Below, in pieces: positions 1-5,318 of a stretch of DNA of 5,893 nucleotides. A program made the translations under genes and the position numbers. The DNA comes from JBBIJH01 sp037446075 (GTDB lineage: Bacteria; Bacteroidota; Ignavibacteria; UBA10030; JAHEZR01), in assembly GCA_037446075.1 (NCBI GenBank), contig JBBIJH010000172.1, positions 1 through 5,893 on the forward strand, read 5' to 3'. Numbering within the stretch: position 1 is the first letter of the stretch; the number at the start of each line of letters is the position of its first letter. The notes beneath the pieces were generated by a model. The model saw only the letters and a list, made by a program, of their open reading frames with translations, was not told the origin of the DNA and did not search any database.

Positions 1-645
1 ACTGTTGATGCGACGATGGCGAAGGCGATGGGATGGGAGAAAGCTCAAGGTGTTCTCGTGGAATCCATTCAAGAGGGCAGCGCAGCTCAGGCCGCAGGAC
101 TAAAGGAGGGCGATGTAATTCTTTCCGTGGACGGGAAAGAAGTAAACCAAGCGAACGAACTGCAGAGCACAATTGCCCGCCATCATCCGGGCGATGTCGT
201 CACCCTCATCGTCTCTCGGGATGGGAAGAGGATTGAGAAGAAAGTTACGCTGAGGGAGCGGCCGTCGAGTACGGAGGTAGCTTCTTCCAAAACGGGCGAG
301 GAGGATGAAGAAAATTCCTCGGGCGAGACGGCCTCTTCGATGACAATGAGCCTTGACAACCTCGGGCTAAAAGTGAAAAACATCCCGGCTTCGGTGAAGA
401 AAGAATTGAAAGTCGAGAACGGTGTTCAAGTTGAAGAAGTGAAAACCTTTAGCGAGGCATACAACCGTCAATTACAGGCGGGCGATGTGATCGTGGAAGC
501 TGATAAGAAAAAGATTTACTCTGTGAACGATTTGAAGCAAGTGATTGAGAGTCATAAGCCCGGCGACGCGATCATGCTACGCATCAAGGATCGCTCGGGG
601 AATCCACGATTTGTTGCCATCCAAATTCCGAAAGAGCAGGGTTAA
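1..645 (+). CDS. HtrA/Do-type periplasmic serine protease, C-terminal part (two PDZ domains)
   Basis: This is the 3' end of a gene that enters from the left edge; the frame is open from base 1 and ends at TAA 643-645, giving 214 residues. It holds two PDZ domains. PDZ1 (about residues 1-90) has the family pattern of an ATMAKAMGW segment, the ligand-loop strand GVLV, then AAGLKEGDVILSVDG and LQSTIARHHPGD. An acidic, Ser/Glu-rich linker follows (about 91-117). PDZ2 (about 118-212) has LQAGDVIVEADKKKI and LKQVIESHKPGD. Two tandem PDZ domains at the C-terminus are typical of DegP/DegQ/Do proteases, which degrade or refold damaged envelope proteins and use PDZ domains to bind C-terminal peptides and assemble oligomers. 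The signal peptide and the His-Asp-Ser catalytic domain would lie upstream, outside the window, so protease activity is inferred. The ATG codons at 16 and 28 fall inside PDZ1 and are not starts. An intrinsic terminator follows 24 bases after the stop. Confidence 0.9.
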   Translation, partial: TVDATMAKAMGWEKAQGVLVESIQEGSAAQAAGLKEGDVILSVDGKEVNQANELQSTIARHHPGDVVTLIVSRDGKRIEKKVTLRERPSSTEVASSKTGEEDEENSSGETASSMTMSLDNLGLKVKNIPASVKKELKVENGVQVEEVKTFSEAYNRQLQAGDVIVEADKKKIYSVNDLKQVIESHKPGDAIMLRIKDRSGNPRFVAIQIPKEQG

Positions 646-665
646 TCCAAGAGAGAAACCCCAGT

Positions 666-705
666 AAGAACGTTCCCCTCCTTGATGGAGCCGGGAACGT
701 TTTTT
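666..705 (+). terminator. Intrinsic (rho-independent) terminator after the HtrA-type gene
   Basis: A perfect 9-bp stem pairs AACGTTCCC (669-677) with GGGAACGTT (693-701). It is extended inside by CTCC (678-681) with GGAG (687-690) around a 5-nt loop, leaving a two-base CC bulge. The T-run at 700-705 follows directly, and part of it can pair with AAG at 666-668. GC-rich stem plus T-run is the classic pattern. On the opposite strand the T-run is poor, so it looks one-directional. It should end the protease transcript and separate it from aroC. Confidence 0.9.
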
Positions 706-729
706 ATCTATGACCGTACGAACAGGGCG

Positions 730-1914
730 ATGCTGCGCTTACTGACAGCGGGAGAATCCCATGGCCAGGCTCTCGTCGGCATTATCGAGGGCATCCCGGC
801 CGGGCTGGAAATCTCGGCAGAGTACATCAATCACCAACTGTGGAGACGCCAACAGGGATATGGGCGTGGCGGGAGGATGCGGATTGAGAGCGACCGGGCT
901 GAAATTCTCTCAGGTGTCCGTTTCGGCCGCACGATCGGGTCCCCGATTGCACTCGTTGTGAGGAACAAAGATTGGGAGAATTGGAAAGAGAAAATGGCCG
1001 TTGAGGGCACGCAAAGTCGAATTGAGAGAGTGACGGTCCCCCGGCCCGGACACGCAGATCTTGTGGGAGGGGTGAAATATGGTTTTGAGGATCTTCGGAA
1101 TGTCATCGAGCGAGCTAGCGCACGTGAAACGGCAATGCGCGTGGCTCTCTCGAGCATTGCGAGGAAACTGCTCGAAACCTTTGGCATCTTTATTGGCAGT
1201 CATGTGCTGTCCATCGGCTCTGCAGCGTACAGAGATCGATCCAACGTTGATCGACTCCTCGCCCGCCTCGTGAAAGCATCCTGCGGGGCGTATAAGATTG
1301 CTGAAGTGGCGGACAAGTCGGAAGTTCGGATTCTCGACGCGGCTGTCGCCGCTAGAGCGATTCAGTTAATCCGACAGGCAAAGAAGAGAGGTGACACCGT
1401 TGGTGGGGTCTTCGAGGTGATCGTATCAGGTGTTCCTGTCGGCCTGGGAAGCTATGTCCAGTTCGACCGAAAACTTGATGGCCAACTTTCTCAAGCCGTC
1501 GTGTCCATCCATGCAGTGAAAGGCGTCGAAATTGGAGATGCGTTTGAGAATGCCACCCGGTTCGGGTCTGAGGTTCATGACGAAATCTTTCTTGACAGAT
1601 CCGGGCGCCCGTGCCGCAAAACAAACAGAGCCGGAGGGTTGGAGGGCGGAGTCACGAACGGTCAGCCAATCGTCATTCGTGCAGCGATGAAGCCCCTCTC
1701 GACTCTTATGCGACCGCTAAGGAGTGTTGATCTCAAGAACGGGAAACCGGTCGAAGCACGGCGCGAACGTTCGGACTTCTGCGTCGTTCCGGCTTGCTCC
1801 GTCATCGCCGAGGCCGCGGTCGCACCCGTGGTCGCCAATGCGTTTCTGGAGAAGTTTGGAGGGGATTCGGTGAAGGAGATTCGGCGCCATTATAAGTCTT
1901 CAACCAAAGCCTGA
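730..1914 (+). CDS. aroC: Chorismate synthase
   Basis: The enzyme converts 5-enolpyruvylshikimate-3-phosphate to chorismate, the last common step of aromatic amino acid, folate and quinone synthesis, and uses reduced FMN in the cytoplasm. Family signatures are all present: GESHGQALVGIIEG (residues 8-21), the Arg-rich GYGRGGRMRIESD segment (43-55), RPGHADL with its conserved His108, RASARETA (128-135), and RSDFCVVPA (347-355) near the C-terminus. From ATG 730 the protein is 394 residues, the usual size of the longer bacterial type. I chose ATG 730 because MLRLLTAGESHG matches the family N-terminus exactly. The frame stays open back to TTG 682 and ATG 685, but those codons sit inside the terminator hairpin and add 15-16 unrelated residues. 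The Shine-Dalgarno is weak (AGGGCG just before ATG). No other shikimate gene is adjacent. No clear terminator follows the stop. Confidence 0.97.
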   Translation: MLRLLTAGESHGQALVGIIEGIPAGLEISAEYINHQLWRRQQGYGRGGRMRIESDRAEILSGVRFGRTIGSPIALVVRNKDWENWKEKMAVEGTQSRIERVTVPRPGHADLVGGVKYGFEDLRNVIERASARETAMRVALSSIARKLLETFGIFIGSHVLSIGSAAYRDRSNVDRLLARLVKASCGAYKIAEVADKSEVRILDAAVAARAIQLIRQAKKRGDTVGGVFEVIVSGVPVGLGSYVQFDRKLDGQLSQAVVSIHAVKGVEIGDAFENATRFGSEVHDEIFLDRSGRPCRKTNRAGGLEGGVTNGQPIVIRAAMKPLSTLMRPLRSVDLKNGKPVEARRERSDFCVVPACSVIAEAAVAPVVANAFLEKFGGDSVKEIRRHYKSSTKA

Positions 1915-1970
1915 TTCGAACACATTCCCGATCGCTGCTGTTCATTTCGACTCTTCTGCACTCGCTTTAC

Positions 1971-1999
1971 TTGACAATCACCCCAAATCCTGCTATATT
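1971..1999 (+). promoter_or_regulatory. Sigma70-type promoter with extended -10, upstream of the HNH-trpS-scpAB-rluB cluster
   Basis: A consensus -35 TTGACA (1971-1976) is followed by exactly 17 bp and the -10 TATATT (1994-1999), five of six bases of TATAAT. TGC at 1991-1993 supplies the TGn extended -10 element. Transcription would start near 2006, giving a leader of about 100 nt before ATG 2107. It lies in the 192-bp gap after aroC and is the best promoter in the window, so it probably drives the following five genes. The start site is inferred, not observed. Confidence 0.82.
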
Positions 2000-2005
2000 T
2001 TTTGA

Positions 2006-2106
2006 AGGTCTTGGCTAGGATTGATGCTCTGGGCCCGTGCTCAGCCAGTAAAGGAGGTGTACCCGTCTTCAGCGCCAAAGCAGACGCATATCGATCCAAT
2101 GGGAAA
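2006..2106 (+). other. Long 5' leader of the HNH gene with hairpin and orphan Shine-Dalgarno
   Basis: This stretch lies between the predicted transcription start and ATG 2107. TTGGCT (2011-2016) can pair with AGCCAG (2043-2048, one G-U), and inside it GGGC (2031-2034) can pair with GCTC (2039-2042) around a 4-nt loop. Directly after the hairpin is a very strong Shine-Dalgarno, AAAGGAGGT (2050-2058), but no ATG, GTG or TTG stands 5-10 nt downstream in any frame. GTCT (2065-2068) can also pair with AGAC (2082-2085). I match it to no known riboswitch class. Confidence 0.4.
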
Positions 2107-2110
2107 ATGA
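2024..2110 (+). CDS. Possible 28-residue upstream ORF (leader peptide) overlapping the HNH gene start
   Basis: ATG 2024 opens a frame ending at TGA 2108-2110, overlapping the HNH start codon as ATGA, the arrangement of translationally coupled genes. AGGA at 2017-2020 lies 3 nt before this ATG, closer than ideal. TTG 2021 is an in-frame alternative, and an in-frame stop lies just upstream at 2003. The peptide starts MLWARAQPVKEV and ends HIDPMGK; it has no run of one amino acid of the kind seen in attenuator peptides, and I recognise no family. Without homologs it could be chance. If real, its likely role would be to deliver ribosomes to the HNH start, which has only a weak Shine-Dalgarno of its own. 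Confidence 0.25.
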   Translation: MLWARAQPVKEVYPSSAPKQTHIDPMGK

Positions 2111-2610
2111 ACAGCAAGGTTCTGGTTCTGAACCAGAACTATGAGCCGATGAGTGTCTGCAATGCCAAGAAGGCCATTATTCTGCTTTACCTTGGAAAAG
2201 CCGAGCTGGTAGAGGCCCATGACGGAAAAGTCGTCCGCTCGGTTTCCACCGTAATGCCTTTCCCCAGCATTGTCCGCCTCGCTGTCTATATTCGCGTTCC
2301 CTACAAGAAGATCATCCTCTCTAGGAAAAACATCTTGCGTCGGGATAACCACCGGTGCCAGTACTGTGGCCGGGGGGATCTGCCATTAACCGTCGACCAC
2401 GTTGTGCCGAAGTCTCATGGAGGCGATGATGTGTGGGAGAACCTTGTCTGTGCGTGTGTGCGGTGCAATAACCAGAAGGGCGACCGGACCCCCGAGGAAG
2501 CAGCCATGTCACTCCTTCGAAAACCGACACGTCCTAACCACGTGATGTTCATCCGTCATTTCGTTGGCCGGATCGACGAACGATGGAAACCCTATCTCTT
2601 CATGAATTGA
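2107..2610 (+). CDS. HNH endonuclease-fold protein
   Basis: A 167-residue protein with a complete zinc-bound HNH (beta-beta-alpha-metal) nuclease motif. CQYC (Cys84, Cys87) and CVRC (Cys117, Cys120) form the likely structural zinc site. DHVVPKSHGG carries Asp97 and the catalytic-type His98, followed by Asn112 in WENL and Asn121 after the last Cys. The first 60 or so residues (starting MNSKVLVLNQNYEPMSV, with KKAIILLYLGKAELVE) form a separate N-terminal region, and the C-terminus ends RWKPYLFMN. The family is widespread as a stand-alone bacterial protein whose substrate is not settled; DNA cleavage is inferred from the motif. ATG 2107 is chosen because it starts the family-like MNSKVLVLNQNYEP sequence. 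The frame is open back to TTG 2002, but that codon lies at the promoter -10, before any transcript could start. The Shine-Dalgarno at ATG 2107 is poor (GGGAAA). It heads the probable operon, 21 nt before trpS. Nothing suggests an intron or homing context. Confidence 0.9.
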   Translation: MNSKVLVLNQNYEPMSVCNAKKAIILLYLGKAELVEAHDGKVVRSVSTVMPFPSIVRLAVYIRVPYKKIILSRKNILRRDNHRCQYCGRGDLPLTVDHVVPKSHGGDDVWENLVCACVRCNNQKGDRTPEEAAMSLLRKPTRPNHVMFIRHFVGRIDERWKPYLFMN

Positions 2611-2631
2611 GAGAAACGTTAGCACAGGCCA

Positions 2632-3654
2632 ATGGGGACAACAATCGAGACTCGTGTCGCTCCAGAGCGGTCGGTGAAAAAAGTGATTTTGAGCGGCATG
2701 CGACCGACGGGCAAACTTCATCTCGGGCAACTCGTCGGGGCGCTGGAGAACTGGGTCTCTTTACAGGACGAATACCAGAATTTCCACCTCATTGCTGACT
2801 ACCACGCACTCACAACCGACCTCGACTCTTCTCAGCTTTACCAAAACTCCATCGAGATGCTGATCGACTGGCTCGCTGCGGGCATTGATCCAAACAAAAG
2901 CCCGGTGTTCCGGCAGTCACAGATCAAAGAGCATTCTGAGCTTCATCTGATTTTCTCGATGCTGATTACCGCGCAGCGCCTTCAGCGTAACCCAACGCTG
3001 AAAGAACAGGTGCGGGATCTCGATCTCGATGTCATCTCTTACGGACACTTAGGTTACCCGGTGCTTCAGGCGTCGGATATTCTCCTCTACAAAGGGGAGG
3101 TCGTCCCGGTGGGAGAGGATCAAGCTCCTCATGTTGAAATCACAAGAGAGATTGCACGGAAGTTCAATGCGACGTATAAGAGAGTCTTCCCGATTCCTGA
3201 GACGCGGCTAACGCAGTTTCCGCGGCTACCCGGTCTCACGGGATTCGATACGAAGATGAGCAAGTCGCTTGGCAACGGTATCCTGCTGGCGGATGCACCG
3301 GAAGTGATACGGAAGAAAATGCAGACTGCAGTCACTGACCCGTTGAAGATCCGCAGAGGTGACCCAGGCCGCCCTGAGATTTGCCTCGTCTTTCTGTATC
3401 ACAGGAAATTCAATCCTGCTGAGCTACCTCAGATTGAACGAGACTGTCGCAGCGGCGCGCTGGGGTGTGTTGACTGCAAGAAGAATTGTGCGAACCACAT
3501 CGTCGAGTATCTCGCGCCACTTCAAGAACGGCGAAAGCATTGGGAAGCACACCCCGATGAAGTTCGCGACATTCTCCTGGACGGTGAGAAACGAGCCCGT
3601 GTCGTCGCGCAGCGGACAATGACGGAAGTCCGTGAGGCGATGGGGGTGGGGTGA
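2632..3654 (+). CDS. trpS: Tryptophanyl-tRNA synthetase
   Basis: A class I aminoacyl-tRNA synthetase that attaches tryptophan to tRNA-Trp with ATP. The Rossmann-fold HIGH motif appears as TGKLHLGQ (residues 26-33), with Gln where His or Asn is more usual. The KMSKS motif is exact at 208-212. Other family blocks are SYGHLGYPVLQASDILLYKG and VPVGEDQAPHVEITREIA. Near the C-terminus, Cys251, Cys272, Cys279 and Cys282 are spaced C-x20-C-x6-C-x2-C, resembling the [4Fe-4S] site described for Thermotoga maritima TrpRS; Cys286 is extra. From ATG 2632 the protein is 340 residues. GTG 2674 (starting VKKVILSGMRPTGK, 326 residues) fits the family N-terminus better, and neither start has a good Shine-Dalgarno, so the first 14 residues are uncertain. 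It lies 21 nt after the HNH gene and is probably co-transcribed with it. No T-box or trp leader is visible upstream. Confidence 0.96.
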   Translation: MGTTIETRVAPERSVKKVILSGMRPTGKLHLGQLVGALENWVSLQDEYQNFHLIADYHALTTDLDSSQLYQNSIEMLIDWLAAGIDPNKSPVFRQSQIKEHSELHLIFSMLITAQRLQRNPTLKEQVRDLDLDVISYGHLGYPVLQASDILLYKGEVVPVGEDQAPHVEITREIARKFNATYKRVFPIPETRLTQFPRLPGLTGFDTKMSKSLGNGILLADAPEVIRKKMQTAVTDPLKIRRGDPGRPEICLVFLYHRKFNPAELPQIERDCRSGALGCVDCKKNCANHIVEYLAPLQERRKHWEAHPDEVRDILLDGEKRARVVAQRTMTEVREAMGVG

Positions 3655-3663
3655 GAAGACGAA

Positions 3664-3728
3664 GCAGGATTCAGGATGCAGGCAAGCCCTGATTCTCTGA
3701 AACTCGCATCCTGAACCTTGTATCCTGC
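3664..3728 (+). repeat. Imperfect inverted repeat between trpS and scpA
   Basis: The left arm GCAGGAT-TCAGGATGC (3664-3679) pairs fully with the right-arm blocks GCATCCTGA (3706-3714) and ATCCTGC (3722-3728). Nine plus seven base pairs form, with ACCTTGT (3715-3721) bulged on the right side and a 26-nt loop. CAGGAT is also repeated directly in the left arm, so the element looks built from short CAGGATGC-like units. No T-run follows, so it is not a standard terminator. It fills most of the 88-nt gap and ends 14 nt before the scpA ATG. It may be a dispersed REP-like element or an RNA processing or stability hairpin inside the operon. Confidence 0.65.
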
Positions 3729-3742
3729 ATCTCGGTCAGCTC

Positions 3743-4483
3743 ATGTACAAAGTCAAACTCCAAACGTTCGAGGGTCCACTTGATCTTCTTCTCTTTTTCA
3801 TCAAGAGAGACGAGCTGGACATCTACGACATTCCGATTGCGAAGATCACGCGGGAGTTCCTGCAGTACATTCATTTGATGTCTCAGCTTGATCTGGAGGT
3901 GGCGGGCGAATTCATCGTGATGGCAGCTGAGCTGATGCAGATCAAAGTGAAGATGCTCTTGCCGCGGGTGGAGGGCGAGGAAACCGAAGAGGACCCCCGG
4001 GCAGACCTTGTGCGTCGACTCCTGGAGTACAAGCGGTATAAGGAAGTAGCGGAGAAGTATTCCCAGTTTGAGGAGCGAGCACGGAAGCTTTACTATCGAC
4101 GCCTGTTCAGGTCGGACCCGAAGTTTTATGTGCCCGAAGACGAGACGCTGAGGGATGTCTCACTCTACGATCTTGCCATGAGTTACCTGTTTGCAATGAA
4201 GCATCGCCCGCGGCCGGTTTTCCACGAAGTAGAGGTGATTAACGTGACGGTAGACGAGCAAATGGAGTACATCGATCGATTCTTGGAGAGCCATCGGGAA
4301 TGCACCTTTCGAGAGTTGATTGCGGAGATGACGCAGAAGATCAGGATCGTCGTCACCTTCGTGGCGCTCCTTGAGATGATCAAGAACAAAGTCGTTGGCG
4401 TTCGGCAAGAAGAGCCATACAACGACTTCTGGATTTACAAGTTAGCCTCGAAACCGATGATTGCTGCCAGCGTGGAAGGGTAG
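3743..4483 (+). CDS. scpA: Segregation and condensation protein A (kleisin subunit)
   Basis: ScpA is the kleisin that bridges the two heads of the SMC dimer and binds ScpB, forming the bacterial condensin that organises and separates chromosomes. The N-terminal signature is very clear: FEGPLDLLLFFIKRDELDIYDIPIAKIT (about residues 9-36), then YIHLMSQLDLEVAGEFIVMAAELMQIK, the SMC-neck-binding helical part. A charged middle segment (RVEGEETEEDPRADLVRRLLEYKRYKEVAEK) follows, and the C-terminal winged helix that contacts the SMC head is about residues 165-240 (VDEQMEYIDRFLESHRECTFRELI). The length of 246 residues is normal. ATG 3743 gives the expected MYKVKLQTFEGPLDLLL start, but the Shine-Dalgarno is weak. 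The gene follows trpS after the inverted repeat and precedes scpB by 9 nt. The smc gene is not in the window. Confidence 0.97.
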   Translation: MYKVKLQTFEGPLDLLLFFIKRDELDIYDIPIAKITREFLQYIHLMSQLDLEVAGEFIVMAAELMQIKVKMLLPRVEGEETEEDPRADLVRRLLEYKRYKEVAEKYSQFEERARKLYYRRLFRSDPKFYVPEDETLRDVSLYDLAMSYLFAMKHRPRPVFHEVEVINVTVDEQMEYIDRFLESHRECTFRELIAEMTQKIRIVVTFVALLEMIKNKVVGVRQEEPYNDFWIYKLASKPMIAASVEG

Positions 4484-4495
4484 GATCAGCTCGTG
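4482..4495 (+). promoter_or_regulatory. Ribosome binding site and GTG start of scpB
   Basis: AGGA (4482-4485) overlaps the scpA TAG stop and lies 7 nt before GTG 4493. This supports the GTG as the scpB start and indicates translation coupled to scpA. The seven bases TCAGCTC directly before this GTG (4486-4492) also directly precede the scpA ATG (3736-3742). Confidence 0.6.
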
Positions 4496-5272
4496 GAACC
4501 TTCATTGTTTGATCTGAAATCTACTCTAGAAGCTCTCATTTTTGCTGCCGATGAGCCTATCCCACTGAAGCAGCTCGAAGAACTCTTCAACGAACCGCAG
4601 CAGGATGGCACGGGTCAGAAGATAACGGGGGAGGAAATACGACGGGTCATCGGCAACCTCAACGCGGAATACGAAGAACAGCATCGAGCGTACAGGATCA
4701 TTCAAGTCGGCGGCGGATACCAGTTTGCCACTCGGCCTGAGTACGCCGAGTGGGTCGGGAAACTCTACAAGGAGAAAGGGAAGAGAAAGCTATCTCACTC
4801 CGCCCTCGAAACTCTTTCCATCATCGCTTACCGACAGCCCGTAACGAAGCCAGAGATTGAGTCGATCCGCGGTGTGAATTGCGACTATGTCCTCCATACG
4901 CTCCTGGAGCGCCGACTTGTCACGATCATCGGCAGAGCATCGACGGTCGGGCGTCCCTTGCTCTATGGCACGACGAAAGATTTTCTGAAACATTTTGGGA
5001 TTAATGAGATCTCTGAGCTTCCGAAGCCTCGGGAAATCGAGGAGATCATTGAAGAAGAGAAGATGGAGACAGAGAAACAGATTCTGGATGCTGATCGAAT
5101 TGAAGAGAGGGTTGAGGAAACCCAAGCAGCTCTTGCCGAAGCTTCAGCGAAAGTTCTGGCACCTAGCTCACCTGCGGGCCAGCCCGAGCCGGCTGCCCAT
5201 GGCCCCGCCCCGCCTGCAAATTCCGATGATAGAAGCCAAGCCAAATCTCACGAAGACGAGCCGAACCAGTGA
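4493..5272 (+). CDS. scpB: Segregation and condensation protein B
   Basis: ScpB dimers bind the ScpA kleisin and regulate the SMC complex. Two winged-helix domains are visible. The first (about residues 7-90) starts LKSTLEALIFAADEPIPL and includes YRIIQVGGGYQFATRPEY. The second (about 100-175) carries the family hallmark LSHSALETLSIIAYRQPVTKPEIESIRGVN, then TVGRPLLYGTTKDFLKHFGI. After about residue 183 the protein becomes an acidic helical stretch (EIEEIIEEEKMETEKQ) followed by an Ala/Pro-rich, probably disordered tail to residue 259, which makes it longer than the common 180-200 residue ScpB. The GTG start has AGGA 7 nt upstream and matches the family N-terminus. It is 9 nt after scpA and is followed closely by rluB. 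Confidence 0.95.
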   Translation: MEPSLFDLKSTLEALIFAADEPIPLKQLEELFNEPQQDGTGQKITGEEIRRVIGNLNAEYEEQHRAYRIIQVGGGYQFATRPEYAEWVGKLYKEKGKRKLSHSALETLSIIAYRQPVTKPEIESIRGVNCDYVLHTLLERRLVTIIGRASTVGRPLLYGTTKDFLKHFGINEISELPKPREIEEIIEEEKMETEKQILDADRIEERVEETQAALAEASAKVLAPSSPAGQPEPAAHGPAPPANSDDRSQAKSHEDEPNQ

Positions 5273-5273
5273 G

Positions 5274-5291
5274 AGGAGGATCAACCTCATT
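5274..5291 (+). promoter_or_regulatory. Strong Shine-Dalgarno before rluB pointing to an ATT codon
   Basis: AGGAGG (5274-5279), just after the scpB TGA, is a perfect Shine-Dalgarno. The only codon at normal spacing in the RluB frame is ATT 5289-5291, 9 nt downstream. TTG 5290 is in another frame, and the first standard start in the RluB frame is GTG 5319, 39 nt away with no Shine-Dalgarno of its own. The site is clear; which codon it serves is not. Confidence 0.6.
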
Positions 5292-5318
5292 GAGAAACCC
5301 GCATTCGCGCAGCAGTCC

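Noticed and set aside
682..729. Upstream extension of aroC from TTG 682 or ATG 685
   Set aside because: These codons lie inside the terminator hairpin and loop, and the extra residues do not resemble the chorismate synthase N-terminus, which matches from ATG 730.
831..1203. Two minus-strand open frames (118 and 97 residues) inside aroC
   Set aside because: They overlap the conserved core of chorismate synthase, are rich in residues expected from antisense reading, and have no family resemblance.
2002..2106. Upstream extension of the HNH protein from TTG 2002
   Set aside because: The codon sits immediately after the -10 element, before the predicted transcription start, and the family-like sequence begins at MNSKVL (ATG 2107).
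2340..2490. HNH motif as sign of a homing intron, restriction system or Cas9-like nuclease
   Set aside because: The protein is short and stand-alone, no intron, intein, methylase, RuvC motif or repeat array is nearby, and its neighbours are intact housekeeping genes.
2611..2673. T-box or trp-type attenuator controlling trpS
   Set aside because: Only 21 nt separate the HNH stop from ATG 2632 (63 nt to GTG 2674), with no T-box sequence, tandem Trp codons or terminator hairpin.
3655..3742. Inverted repeat before scpA as an intrinsic terminator
   Set aside because: No T-run follows the right arm, the loop is long, and scpA has no separate promoter that I can see.
4790..5125. 111-residue minus-strand open frame opposite scpB
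   Set aside because: It lies entirely opposite conserved ScpB winged-helix sequence and shows no domain of its own.
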